The notes under the pieces are model-generated. The model made no database searches and was not told where the DNA came from. It worked only from the letters and a program-made list of their open reading frames with translations. A program made the position numbers and the translations under genes. Below, piece after piece: positions 5,476 to 14,196 of a stretch of DNA of 15,591 bases. Within the stretch, counting starts at the first letter, position 1. Each line of letters begins with the position of its first letter. Source of the DNA: Porticoccaceae bacterium (lineage in GTDB: Bacteria; Pseudomonadota; Gammaproteobacteria; Pseudomonadales; Porticoccaceae); contig NZXB01000098.1 of NCBI GenBank assembly GCA_002701765.1, positions 1-15,591 of the forward strand, given 5' to 3'.

Positions 5476-8400
5476 TCATTCATAATGCAATCTCAAGTTA
5501 GTTTCACCAAATTCATTCTTCAATTTTGCCAGAAGATCGTCACAAGGTTTAATTTGCCAATCCTCTCCAAGTGCTAATTGTGCGGAATACTCTTCGGTAG
5601 AATAGGTGATGTAAAACTTACAATTTCCATCCCGATAGTCAGTTAGAATTGTTTCTATCGTTTGCACCCATTGATCAGATTGCTCGCAAATCAGTAATTC
5701 TAATTTATTTAATCTTTCGCATCTGATGTCATACAAAGTACTAATTGACTCAGCCAGCATTTTATATCCACCGCTATATTCATCTTGCGACACACTTCCA
5801 GATACCACAAGAAGCGAGTCTTTTACTAACATTTCAGAAAAAATATTATATTTTTCTGCAAAAAGCGAAACCTCAACTCTTCCCGTCTTATCATCGATCG
5901 TCAGAATCGCAAAGTTTTCACCTCTTTTATTTTTCATAATTCTGATATCGATCAAAATACCAGCGATCTGGCATCCAGATTTCATCACCCTCAATTTTGC
6001 TATCGGCATGGATGAAAGAAGATCAAGTTCAGATAAGTGTTCATCAATTGGATGGCCTGTTAAGAATAGACCAAGAGTATCTTTCTCGCCTTCAAGGCAC
6101 TCCTTCGCTGATAACGGAGACACGTTCAGACGATATATTAGAGACCTATCTTGTGTCTTATTTATGATTGAATCGGCGAAGAGATCGTCAATTCCCGAAT
6201 CTTCGTTCCATGCCTTTTGCTGTGACAGTTTCATTGCCTCACTTATCGAAGCGAGCATGACGGCTCGACTATATCCCACTGTCCCCTCGGGACCGATACC
6301 ATCAAGAGCACCTGCCCTTATTAAGGCTTCGATAATTCGTTTATTTACTTTTCTCGCATCCACTCTTTCGCATAAGTTAAATAGATCCGAAAAAGTTCCA
6401 TCTTTCTTACGCGCTTCAATTATGATGTTTACTGGACCCTCACCAATTCCTTTTATAGCACCTAAACCGTATAAAATATCATTATCCGGACTCACACTGA
6501 ATTGATGTTCGCCACTATTGATATCGGGCGGCATCAGCGTCAAATCCATTACACGACACTCATCTATGAGACTCACCACTTTATCTGTTCGATCCATATC
6601 AGATGAAATAGTTGCTGCCATAAATTGGGCTGGATAATGCGTCTTCAACCAAGCAGTTTGATAAGCAATCAGAGCATATGCCGCTGAATGCGACTTATTG
6701 AACCCATAACCCGCAAACTTTTCCATTAATTCAAATACATTTGAGGCGAGATTTTCTGTAAAACCCTTTTCGATGGCTCCTTGTATAAAGATTGATCGTT
6801 GTTCTGCCATTTTATTAACATCTTTTTTACCCATCGCCCTGCGCAAAAGATCGGCGCCTCCAAGGGTATAACCGCCCATTTCTCGAGCGATTTGCATAAC
6901 TTGCTCCTGATATAGAATTACCCCGTAAGTGGGCTCTAAGCTTGATTTCAAACATTTATGTTGATATCTGGGGTGAGGATAGCTTATGGGTGAGAGTCCT
7001 TTTTTACGATTGATAAAATCATCAACCATGCCGGATTGGAGCGGCCCGGGCCTAAATAACGCGACCAGAGCGATGATATCCTCAAACCTATCTGGGCCTA
7101 ATTTTCTAATCAATTCTTTCATGCCTCTTGATTCAAGCTGAAATACGGCCGTGGTCTCTGCACGGGCCATCAGTTCAAAAGTCGGAATATCGTCAAGAGG
7201 AATATTTTCAATTTTTAAGATGTCTTGAGATGTTTTAGTTCTCAATTGATTGATAAGTTTTACGGCAGAATTGATAATCGTAAGCGTTCGGAGGCCCAGA
7301 AAATCAAATTTGACTAGACCCGCTTCTTCAACATCATTTTTGTCAAATTGGGTTACAATCCCAGAACCATTTTCATCGCAATAAATTGGTGTAAAGTCAG
7401 TAATTTGTGTTGGTGCTATAACCACTCCTCCGGCATGTTTTCCGCAGTTCCTAGTGATGCCTTCGAGTTCTAGCGCCAAGGCCCAGATCTCTTCCGCCTC
7501 AACATCTTGCTGGATAAAATGTCGAATATCTTCCTCTTGATCAAAAGCTTTTTTAAGCGTCATGCCCACTTCAAAAGGGATCATTTTGGACAGTTTGTCA
7601 CCTAGTGAATAAGATTTTCCAAGAACCCGTGCTACGTCTCGGACGACAGCTTTCGCAGCCATTGTGCCAAATGTCACAATTTGCGAAACGGCCGTCCGAC
7701 CGTAACGTTCTGCGACATAATCGATAACCCTATCGCGTCCTTCCATGCAAAAATCTATGTCAAAATCTGGCAATGAAACTCGTTCGGGATTTAGGAAACG
7801 TTCGAACAATAAATCGTATTCCAGCGGGTCAATATCGGTGATTTTGAGCGCATAGGCCACTAAAGAACCTGCACCAGATCCGCGCCCCGGTCCGACAGGA
7901 ATATCGTTATTCTTCGCCCACAGAATAAAATCCATCACGATGAGGAAGTAACCGGTGAATCCCATCTCAGTGATGATCAACAATTCGCTTTCTAATCGCT
8001 CCGAATAAATTTCGCCGGAATAGCGGAGAGGAGAAATATCGCATCGCATAGAGAGACGCTCTTGCAGGCCTTTTTTAGCCAAACTAATAAAATAATCATT
8101 CGGAGAAATATTGTCCGGAACAGCGAACTTAGGCAAAAAATATTTGCCTAAGTCAATTTCCAAAGTGCAGCGTTTTGCAATTTCTAAGCTATTGGCGATT
8201 GCTTCAGGTATATCTTTGAAAAGCTCTGACATGTCTTCAGAAGATCGAAGGAATTGTTTTTCAGAATATCTGCGATCTCTTCTGGGATCTTCCAAAGTTC
8301 GTCCCTGGTTGATACACACTCTCGCTTCATGGGCCTCAAATTCATCAGCATTCAAAAAACACACATCGTTAGTGGCTACCACTGGACATTGCAGCTCATT

Positions 8401-8964
8401 TGCCAAGTGAATAGCTGGCTTAATATATTCTTCTTCGCCATAGCGTGTTGTTCTCTGAAGTTCAATGTAAAAACGATCTGGAAATAAACCCATGAAGTGT
8501 TTAAGGGAGTCCCTCGCATCATCCAGTCTACCGGCACTAAGAGCCGTCCCTACCGCTCCTTTTTGAGCTCCAGATAATGCAATTAACCCCTCAGCATTTT
8601 CCTCCAACCAATCAATTAAAATATTTGGCCTACCTCTGATTTGGCCTTCCCTGTAGCTCCGCGAGATCAATTTAATTAGATTCTTATAGCCATTTTGATT
8701 TTGAGCAAGCAGTAAAATATTGGTTGTTTGAGACTGCGGTCCGGTTTGTTGTAGCGAAAAATCAACCCCGATTATAGGTTTGATACCCGCCGACTGGGCT
8801 TTTTTATAAAACTTTACCAACGCAAAGAGGTTATGGAAATCTGTTATCGCCACTGCAGGCATTGACTGGTCTTGGATTTTTTGAATCAAGGGATCCAAAC
8901 GAATGCAGCTGTCTATTAGAGAAAACTCAGTATGAAGTCGCAAGTGAATGAAGGAAGAATTCAT
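5476..8964 (-). CDS. dnaE: DNA polymerase III subunit alpha DnaE
   Basis: DnaE is the catalytic subunit of the replicative polymerase. The 1162 residues match the E. coli DnaE1 length (1160). In order: N-terminal PHP domain (HLRLHTEFSLID, 7-18; TDFHN, 41-45); the C-family polymerase core with GPGRGSGAGSLVAYAL (358-373); catalytic aspartates D402 and D404 in PDFDIDF and D554 in VKFDFLGLRT; the finger region RPGPLQSGM (638-646), YQEQVM (685-690), LLRRAMGKK (706-714) and GFNKSHSAAYA (754-764); a helix-hairpin-helix region near 830-890; an OB fold near 998-1080; and a divergent C-terminal tau-binding region. The internal clamp-binding site appears to be GIDDLF (924-929), where E. coli has GQADMF, so the usual Gln is Ile. 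The ATG at 8964 has only a weak ribosome site and lies 14 bases after the FabH-like gene. Confidence 0.98.
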   Translation of the reverse strand: MNSSFIHLRLHTEFSLIDSCIRLDPLIQKIQDQSMPAVAITDFHNLFALVKFYKKAQSAGIKPIIGVDFSLQQTGPQSQTTNILLLAQNQNGYKNLIKLISRSYREGQIRGRPNILIDWLEENAEGLIALSGAQKGAVGTALSAGRLDDARDSLKHFMGLFPDRFYIELQRTTRYGEEEYIKPAIHLANELQCPVVATNDVCFLNADEFEAHEARVCINQGRTLEDPRRDRRYSEKQFLRSSEDMSELFKDIPEAIANSLEIAKRCTLEIDLGKYFLPKFAVPDNISPNDYFISLAKKGLQERLSMRCDISPLRYSGEIYSERLESELLIITEMGFTGYFLIVMDFILWAKNNDIPVGPGRGSGAGSLVAYALKITDIDPLEYDLLFERFLNPERVSLPDFDIDFCMEGRDRVIDYVAERYGRTAVSQIVTFGTMAAKAVVRDVARVLGKSYSLGDKLSKMIPFEVGMTLKKAFDQEEDIRHFIQQDVEAEEIWALALELEGITRNCGKHAGGVVIAPTQITDFTPIYCDENGSGIVTQFDKNDVEEAGLVKFDFLGLRTLTIINSAVKLINQLRTKTSQDILKIENIPLDDIPTFELMARAETTAVFQLESRGMKELIRKLGPDRFEDIIALVALFRPGPLQSGMVDDFINRKKGLSPISYPHPRYQHKCLKSSLEPTYGVILYQEQVMQIAREMGGYTLGGADLLRRAMGKKDVNKMAEQRSIFIQGAIEKGFTENLASNVFELMEKFAGYGFNKSHSAAYALIAYQTAWLKTHYPAQFMAATISSDMDRTDKVVSLIDECRVMDLTLMPPDINSGEHQFSVSPDNDILYGLGAIKGIGEGPVNIIIEARKKDGTFSDLFNLCERVDARKVNKRIIEALIRAGALDGIGPEGTVGYSRAVMLASISEAMKLSQQKAWNEDSGIDDLFADSIINKTQDRSLIYRLNVSPLSAKECLEGEKDTLGLFLTGHPIDEHLSELDLLSSMPIAKLRVMKSGCQIAGILIDIRIMKNKRGENFAILTIDDKTGRVEVSLFAEKYNIFSEMLVKDSLLVVSGSVSQDEYSGGYKMLAESISTLYDIRCERLNKLELLICEQSDQWVQTIETILTDYRDGNCKFYITYSTEEYSAQLALGEDWQIKPCDDLLAKLKNEFGETNLRLHYE

Positions 8965-8978
8965 TTGATTTTCTCAAT

Positions 8979-10055
8979 CTAACTGCAGTTAATCCCATGA
9001 TAAGAAAAACTATCTGATAATAATTCAGTCACTTCACCCTGATATGATGGTATCGAAAAGTGCGTTTCTTTGACGTGTTTAGTCGAGGCTCCCCACTTAA
9101 GTATGGCTGCACCACAGCTTAATCCTGCTCCAAAACTAGCCAACAAAATAGTTTCTCCTCCTTTTATGATGCCACTTTCCAATGCCTCACAAAGACTAAT
9201 TGGTATGGATGCAGCCGAAGTATTACCGAACCTATCAATGGTCACGATTGTCTTATCTGGATCGACCCCAAGTTTAGAGCCCACCGCATTTATTATTCGA
9301 ATGTTGGCTTGATGCGGGATAAAAAGATCTATGTCTTTTATTGTAAGACCTGCTTGATTAAGAACAGCCTGACAATCCAAGCTCATTGATTTGACTGCGC
9401 GCTTGAAAATCGCTGCACCATCAAAGTTCATGGAAAGATGCAAATCATTGGTGTGGATCCCGGGTTGAATACCCCAATTTGGAATTTCTAGAAATTCTCT
9501 ACTATCTGGCACACAACTTATTCTTGAGCTGATCAATCCGAGTTTTTCATTTGATCGTGTAAGTACGACAGCACCTGCGCCGTCACCAAAAAGACAGCAA
9601 GATTCTCGTTTGTTCCAGTCAAGTCCCAAAGATAAACGCTCAGATCCAATGACCATTCCTGTCTTTATACTACCTGCCTTTATCATATCAGACATCATAG
9701 CCACCCCATAAAGCCAACTTGTGCATGCTGAATTTATGTCAATTGCTGCGGCAGAGCCTGCTTTTAACTTATTTTTTATATAACTAGCAGTATTTGGACA
9801 TACGTCATTAGCAGTTGTAGATCCCAAGATTATAAGATCTAAATCACTGGGTAGCATACCGGCGCTGGCTAATGCCTTCTCGGCTGACAACCAAGCCATT
9901 TCCCCTGTAGAAACATGGCTATAGCGTCTTTCTTTAATTCCAGTTCTAGATAGAATCCACTCGTCTGTGGTATCTACAAAATGAACTAAGTCCCTATTTT
10001 TAACAACCAATGATGGCAGATAACTTCCCCATCCAACAAATTTAGCGTAATTCAC
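8979..10055 (-). CDS. FabH-like 3-oxoacyl-ACP synthase III with C-terminal tail
   Basis: This thiolase-fold condensing enzyme of the KAS III family would join an acyl-CoA primer to malonyl-ACP. The full Cys-His-Asn triad is present: C111 in INSACTSWLYG, H248 in FIPHQANIRI, N278 in RFGNTSAASIP. Other FabH marks are DTTDEWILSRTGIKER (28-43), FGDGAGAVVL (156-165) and the end-of-domain ASFGAGLSCGAAILKWG (306-322). FabH normally ends there; this protein goes on for about 36 residues (323-358) that I do not recognise. It starts with GTG, with AGAGGA nine bases before. It lies between rnhB (106-base gap) and dnaE (14-base gap). This slot carries no fabH in the Pseudomonas cluster and is not the usual fabHDG locus. 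It may be the main FabH or a specialised paralogue, so I give no gene symbol. Confidence 0.85.
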   Translation of the reverse strand: MNYAKFVGWGSYLPSLVVKNRDLVHFVDTTDEWILSRTGIKERRYSHVSTGEMAWLSAEKALASAGMLPSDLDLIILGSTTANDVCPNTASYIKNKLKAGSAAAIDINSACTSWLYGVAMMSDMIKAGSIKTGMVIGSERLSLGLDWNKRESCCLFGDGAGAVVLTRSNEKLGLISSRISCVPDSREFLEIPNWGIQPGIHTNDLHLSMNFDGAAIFKRAVKSMSLDCQAVLNQAGLTIKDIDLFIPHQANIRIINAVGSKLGVDPDKTIVTIDRFGNTSAASIPISLCEALESGIIKGGETILLASFGAGLSCGAAILKWGASTKHVKETHFSIPSYQGEVTELLSDSFSYHGINCS

Positions 10056-10161
10056 AATTCAAAGTCCTCTACCCAAGGAAGCGGCAACGATGAAGGTATT
10101 CGGGTATTAAGAGCCAACCTCGCCCGGAGAAATGATATTCTTTGTATCAGGTGTGTATAGA

Positions 10162-10755
10162 TCATAATTCAATTTTATCTTTCAATGGCGCAAAGGAAAG
10201 CCGATGAATTGGCGTCGGCCCCAAAGCAGACAAAGCCTCAATATGAGTTGCTGTACCATACCCCTTATTGGATATAAAGTCATAACCAGGGTACAAACTG
10301 TCATAAAGGATCATGTGATGATCACGAGTGACTTTCGCGATCACCGAAGCCGCACTAATTGGAGCAACTAGATTATCTCCGCCGACTAGTGCTTCGGAAC
10401 GATATGTCCAGGAAGGAAGATGATCACCATCGACAACGACATAATCTGGCCTTATGGCCAATGCGTCGACAGCGCGTTTCATGGCAGTGAGCGTTGCCTT
10501 TAGGATATTTTTATCATCGATCTCTCGAGCCGAACTATGCCCGACCGCGAAATTACCGCCGACATCGATAATCTCTCTGTAAAGACTCTTTCTACGATTT
10601 ACAGAAAGACGCTTGGAATCCATTAGGCCCTTTATATTATGATTAGCTGGCAATATGACAGCTGCGGCTACTACATCACCGGCAAGAGCACCTCTACCGA
10701 CCTCATCAACACCCGCAAGGCAACAAACGTTATCAGGGCAGATCCAAACGCTCAT
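10162..10755 (-). CDS. rnhB: Ribonuclease HII RnhB
   Basis: RNase HII cuts the RNA strand of RNA-DNA hybrids and starts ribonucleotide excision by nicking 5' of single ribonucleotides in DNA. The 197-residue protein (E. coli 198) has the four acidic residues: D17 and E18 in GVDEVGRG, D109 in VVVDGD, and D145 in AKVTRDH. It also has DSKRLS (46-51), ISAASVIAKVTRD (133-145), and the C-terminal YPGYDFISNKGYGTATHI and HRLSFAP used for substrate contact. The usual proline after GRG is alanine (GRGALAG). The ATG overlaps the lpxB stop as ATGA, so translation is probably coupled. The lpxB-rnhB order is standard in gammaproteobacteria. Confidence 0.96.
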   Translation of the reverse strand: MSVWICPDNVCCLAGVDEVGRGALAGDVVAAAVILPANHNIKGLMDSKRLSVNRRKSLYREIIDVGGNFAVGHSSAREIDDKNILKATLTAMKRAVDALAIRPDYVVVDGDHLPSWTYRSEALVGGDNLVAPISAASVIAKVTRDHHMILYDSLYPGYDFISNKGYGTATHIEALSALGPTPIHRLSFAPLKDKIEL

Positions 10756-11888
10756 GTGATCAATTCAACTATAGCCTCAGCGGCTAGGGCACCAGATTCG
10801 ATATTTAATTTTCTATGCAAGCGATCATATTGTGGCGCCAAATGGCTGCTAAAATTATCATCAAACATTTTTCTTACAGCAACTCCGATCTTTTCTGCAC
10901 TTGCATCGGTTTGAACGAATTCAGGCACTAGCATGCGATTAGCGAGCAAATTTGGTATCGCTATGTATGGAGCATGTATAAACGGCGCCACTATCTTGTA
11001 AGTCAAAAGACCTAGCTTATAGCTAACAACCATTGGTTTTTTTAGAAGCATCGCCTCAAGAGATGTAGTGCCAGAGGTCAATAAGACAGCATCGGCAGCA
11101 CTCATAGCTAGTCGGGATTGTTTATTAATCAATCTTATATCCTTGCAAGGATGCTCAGATATGATTTTCTCAAGTTCTAGGTATAGGGTATCGCTCGCTG
11201 CCGGCAAAACTACCTGAAGATTAGGCATATCTGTCCGAAGTTTCAGAACTACATCAAGGAATAGGCGTGTCATTATTTTTACCTCGGACAACCTGCTTCC
11301 CGGCATCACAGCAAGTATTGGTGCCGTAGAATCTATCTGAAGGAGACATTTAGCTTCCTGAGCATTTGGAATCATTTCAAACTGTCTTGCCAACGGATGA
11401 CCAACGTATTTGACAGGAACGTTGTTTTCCTGAAAAAAATCGGTTTCAAATGGGAATAACGTAAGCATGAGGTCAACACATTTTTTTATAGTCTTTATGC
11501 GGCCTCTTCGCCATGCCCAGACGGAGGGGCTAACATAATGCACCGTTTTCACACCCGCACACCGCAATCTGAGTTCCAAATTCAAGTTAAAATCTGGAGA
11601 ATCTATTCCTATGAAAATCATAGGTCGATTGGACAGAAATCGTTTCAAAAGAGATCGGCGGATAGCTAATAACTCAGGGAGTCTTTTGAGCGGCTCAAAC
11701 AAGCCCATGATAGACAACCGCTCCATATTGAAAAGAGATTGAAATCCTTTCGCTTCCATAAGGGATCCACCTATGCCCTCAAACAAAGCGTGAGGAAAGC
11801 GTTTTCTGAGATGATCAATGAGATCCGCCCCCAAGGCATCACCAGAAGCTTCGCCGGCCACTATTGCAAAAACAGGAGATATTGACAT
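10752..11888 (-). CDS. lpxB: Lipid-A-disaccharide synthase LpxB
   Basis: LpxB is a GT19 family, GT-B fold glycosyltransferase. It joins UDP-2,3-diacylglucosamine to lipid X to form the beta-1,6 lipid A disaccharide at the cytoplasmic face of the inner membrane. Family motifs in the 378-residue protein: AGEASGD (11-17), IDSPDFN with D99 (95-101), HYVSPSVWAWR (117-127), the C-terminal half start MPGSR (195-199), and the UDP-sugar region LLTSGTTSLEAML (269-281). A hydrophobic patch near residues 287-310 suits membrane contact. The ATG directly follows the lpxA TAA with no gap, and its TGA overlaps the rnhB ATG, which fits coupled translation in the lpxA-lpxB-rnhB block. E. coli LpxB is 382 aa. 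Confidence 0.97.
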   Translation of the reverse strand: MSISPVFAIVAGEASGDALGADLIDHLRKRFPHALFEGIGGSLMEAKGFQSLFNMERLSIMGLFEPLKRLPELLAIRRSLLKRFLSNRPMIFIGIDSPDFNLNLELRLRCAGVKTVHYVSPSVWAWRRGRIKTIKKCVDLMLTLFPFETDFFQENNVPVKYVGHPLARQFEMIPNAQEAKCLLQIDSTAPILAVMPGSRLSEVKIMTRLFLDVVLKLRTDMPNLQVVLPAASDTLYLELEKIISEHPCKDIRLINKQSRLAMSAADAVLLTSGTTSLEAMLLKKPMVVSYKLGLLTYKIVAPFIHAPYIAIPNLLANRMLVPEFVQTDASAEKIGVAVRKMFDDNFSSHLAPQYDRLHRKLNIESGALAAEAIVELIT

Positions 11889-12656
11889 TTAGCGGATTAT
11901 TCCACGGGTGGAATTTCTAATTGATGTCAACAACATTGTGATGACTTCGTCATCGCCAAGTGCTGCTATTTCTTTAACTGCTTCCTTTAGCGGCAAACCT
12001 CTGCGATACAATAATTTATATGCGCGATTTGCTAACACTATTTGTTCAGCACCAAATTCTCTGCGTTTCAGGCCTTCACGATTTATAGTACGCGGTTCTG
12101 CAGGGCTCCCATACGCGGTAACAAAGGCGGGCACGTCATGAAGAATAATAGCACTGGGGCCAATAAAACAATGTGGCCCGATATGCACGTATTGGTGAAC
12201 CAAAACATAACCCGACAGAATCGACCAATCACCCAGAGACACATGGCCCGCCAAGCTTGCATTGTTTATCAAAATCGTGTGATCACCCACGATACAATCA
12301 TGTCCGATATGGACATATGCCATCAATAAATTATTGCTTCCTATAGAGGTCTCTCCCCGGTCTTGGACAGTACCTCGATGAATGGTGACCCCTTCTCGAA
12401 TGACATTATTGTCGGCAATCACCAGCCCAGTCGGCTCACCTTGGTACTTTAAGTCAGGCGTATCATCCCCAATGGTAGAGAATTGATATATCTTGTTCTT
12501 TTCGCCTATGACAGACGGCCCTTTAACAACAACATGTGAAGCTATTTCACAATAATCACCAATCTTCACATTCGCTCCGATGTGCGTCCACGGTCCAATT
12601 TTGACGTTTTCACCAATTTGTGCCGATGGGTCAATAATTGCCGTGGGATGGATCAT
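11889..12656 (-). CDS. lpxA: UDP-N-acetylglucosamine acyltransferase LpxA
   Basis: LpxA moves a 3-hydroxyacyl chain from ACP to the 3-OH of UDP-GlcNAc, the first step of lipid A synthesis. The 255-residue protein is a left-handed beta-helix of hexapeptide repeats (IGENVKIGPWTHIGANVKIG and onward) with a helical C-terminal domain ending NSTRGIIR. The catalytic base is H119 in YVHIGHDC (E. coli H125). IYQFSTIGDDTPDLKYQGEP and IHRGTVQDRGETSIG resemble the Pseudomonas enzyme. By hand alignment, the ruler position (E. coli G173, P. aeruginosa M169) is P167. The frame is open to 12686, but the ATG at 12656 starts at the family N-terminus, overlaps the fabZ stop as ATGA, and has AGGAAG 6 bases before it. 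Trimeric and cytoplasmic by family. Confidence 0.97.
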   Translation of the reverse strand: MIHPTAIIDPSAQIGENVKIGPWTHIGANVKIGDYCEIASHVVVKGPSVIGEKNKIYQFSTIGDDTPDLKYQGEPTGLVIADNNVIREGVTIHRGTVQDRGETSIGSNNLLMAYVHIGHDCIVGDHTILINNASLAGHVSLGDWSILSGYVLVHQYVHIGPHCFIGPSAIILHDVPAFVTAYGSPAEPRTINREGLKRREFGAEQIVLANRAYKLLYRRGLPLKEAVKEIAALGDDEVITMLLTSIRNSTRGIIR

Positions 12657-13102
12657 CCTAGACTTCCTTTGTCTTGGTATGCACACATTAAGAGTGCTGA
12701 ACTAGCCAATTCTTCATCAACTGTTGCCGTGGTTCGGAAACGCCATATATTTCGCTTCACTGATACCACTTCAGAGGTTAGCATTAACCTATCACCAGGA
12801 ACCACAGGTCGTTTAAAACGAACTTTATCTATACCAGCGAATAAGTAGAGCATGCCATTATCTGAGGATTGCCGTGCTGTTACAAACCCCAATATGCCTG
12901 ATATTTGAGCCATAGCTTCAATTATCAATACGCCAGGAAAAATTGGTGCACCCGGAAAGTGCCCGACAAAAATCTGCTCGTTAATAGAAATATTTTTGTA
13001 ACCGACAATGGATTTGCCTGATTCAACTTCAAGAACACGATCCACCATTAGCATTGGATATTCGTGAGGCAATAGGTGCATAATATCGTTTACATTCATC
13101 AT
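12653..13102 (-). CDS. fabZ: 3-hydroxyacyl-ACP dehydratase FabZ
   Basis: FabZ removes water from 3-hydroxyacyl-ACP in fatty acid elongation. It competes with LpxA and LpxD for 3-hydroxyacyl-ACP, which may be why the genes travel together. The hot-dog fold protein (149 aa from this start) carries LPHEYPMLMVDRV near the N-terminus. The catalytic site has H48 in VGHFPGAPIFPGV and E62 in LIIEAMAQ. FAGIDKVRFKRPVVPGD follows. The frame begins at a TTG at 13111. I choose the ATG at 13102 because GAGGA lies 10 bases before it; the next codon, 13099, is also ATG and gives the usual FabZ start. It lies 47 bases after the lpxD stop and overlaps lpxA by four bases. Confidence 0.96.
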   Translation of the reverse strand: MMNVNDIMHLLPHEYPMLMVDRVLEVESGKSIVGYKNISINEQIFVGHFPGAPIFPGVLIIEAMAQISGILGFVTARQSSDNGMLYLFAGIDKVRFKRPVVPGDRLMLTSEVVSVKRNIWRFRTTATVDEELASSALLMCAYQDKGSLG

Positions 13103-13158
13103 TACTACCAATTCCTCGTAAATTTCTTAGGCATATACAATATGTGCAAAAACGAACC

Positions 13159-14187
13159 CTAATACTCTTTGTCAAGTATTTTTCCAGTCATAGATTTGGC
13201 TAGTTTTTCTAATTTCCCAAAAATTACAGCATTTCGACGCCATTTCTTCGATTCCATTAGTGGAAGACCGCCGTTTGAATAAGATCCAGCTTTTTTGATA
13301 GGTTTGGTTACATAGGAACGAGCAGTTATCTGGACATTATCCGCCACTTCTAGGTGCCCGAGGCAAGCTGCATCACCGGCGAAAAAACAATTTTTTCCTA
13401 TCTTTGCACTGCCAGCTATTCCAGCAAATGCAGCCATTGCGGTGTTTTCGCCCACCTTAACATTGTGAGCAATCATTACATGATTATCCAAAATCACACC
13501 ATCCCCTATGACCGTATCGTCGATAGCCCCTCTATCCACTGTGGAACAAGCACCGATTTCAACCTTATTGCCTATCAATACACCACCCAGTTGGTGTATT
13601 TTTTCCCAGCCTCCCTTGCCATTTGGAGCGAAACCAAACCCGTCCGAACCAATTACGGCACCACTATGAATGGTAACCGAGTCGCCGATCGTGATATCGT
13701 GATAAACCGATACATTACTTTTGATTCTACAATCCTTGCCAATCGTCGAACGAGCTCCAATAAAGGTGTTAGCGCCAATCTGGCTCCCTTCGGCTATGGA
13801 CACACCAGATTCGATAACGACATTGGGGCCAAGAGAAGTATTTGCACCTATCGAAGCGTCATTAGCTACGACAGCAGAAGGGTGCACCCCACTCGGACTT
13901 ATAATAGCTGTATCGAACCATTTTGAGAGCTTCGCGTAGCTTAGATAAGGATGGCTAGAGTAAACGCATATTCCAGAAAAATCCTTTTCATAACCACGAG
14001 GCATTATCACGGCAGAGGCTCTGCATTTAGACAAAGATTTAGCATGACGAGGATTGGCAATGAACGAAATATCGCCGCCAATCGCATTGTCAAGTGATGC
14101 AATGCCAGTAATCACAACATCGAGGGATTTCTCCATGTCAGCACCGAGAAAGTCGACGATATCCGAGAGATGATACTCGAAAGCCAT
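13159..14187 (-). CDS. lpxD: UDP-3-O-(3-hydroxyacyl)glucosamine N-acyltransferase LpxD
   Basis: LpxD adds the second 3-hydroxyacyl chain, to the 2-amino group of UDP-3-O-acylglucosamine, in the third step of lipid A synthesis. The 342-residue protein (E. coli 341) has an N-terminal uridine-binding domain (about 1-100, with ISFIANPRHAKSL), then a left-handed beta-helix of hexapeptide repeats (about 101-290), then a C-terminal helix. The catalytic histidine is H241 in DNHVMIAHNV (E. coli H239), and H278 in LGHLEV matches E. coli H276. GSDGFGFAPN (180-189) is a family signature. The ATG at 14187 has AGGAG upstream, overlapping the skp stop nine bases away. It sits between skp and fabZ in the conserved order. 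Confidence 0.97.
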   Translation of the reverse strand: MAFEYHLSDIVDFLGADMEKSLDVVITGIASLDNAIGGDISFIANPRHAKSLSKCRASAVIMPRGYEKDFSGICVYSSHPYLSYAKLSKWFDTAIISPSGVHPSAVVANDASIGANTSLGPNVVIESGVSIAEGSQIGANTFIGARSTIGKDCRIKSNVSVYHDITIGDSVTIHSGAVIGSDGFGFAPNGKGGWEKIHQLGGVLIGNKVEIGACSTVDRGAIDDTVIGDGVILDNHVMIAHNVKVGENTAMAAFAGIAGSAKIGKNCFFAGDAACLGHLEVADNVQITARSYVTKPIKKAGSYSNGGLPLMESKKWRRNAVIFGKLEKLAKSMTGKILDKEY

Positions 14188-14196
14188 AAGAATGCC

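Noticed and set aside
5726..6505. Long open frame of 259 codons on the plus strand inside dnaE
   Set aside because: It is antisense to well-conserved DnaE sequence, has no recognisable domain, and reads as low-complexity shadow coding.
10056..10161. The 106-base gap between rnhB and the FabH-like gene as a site for a small RNA or promoter
   Set aside because: I see no convincing -35/-10 pair, no terminator and no conserved structure beyond a 5-bp TGATA/TATCA repeat.
13354..13926. 190-codon open frame on the plus strand inside lpxD
   Set aside because: It is antisense to the LpxD hexapeptide repeats; its composition follows from the repeat periodicity.
13159..14187. Internal DNA repeats in lpxA and lpxD
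   Set aside because: They are the coding echo of left-handed beta-helix hexapeptides, not DNA repeats; no CRISPR-like spacing is present.
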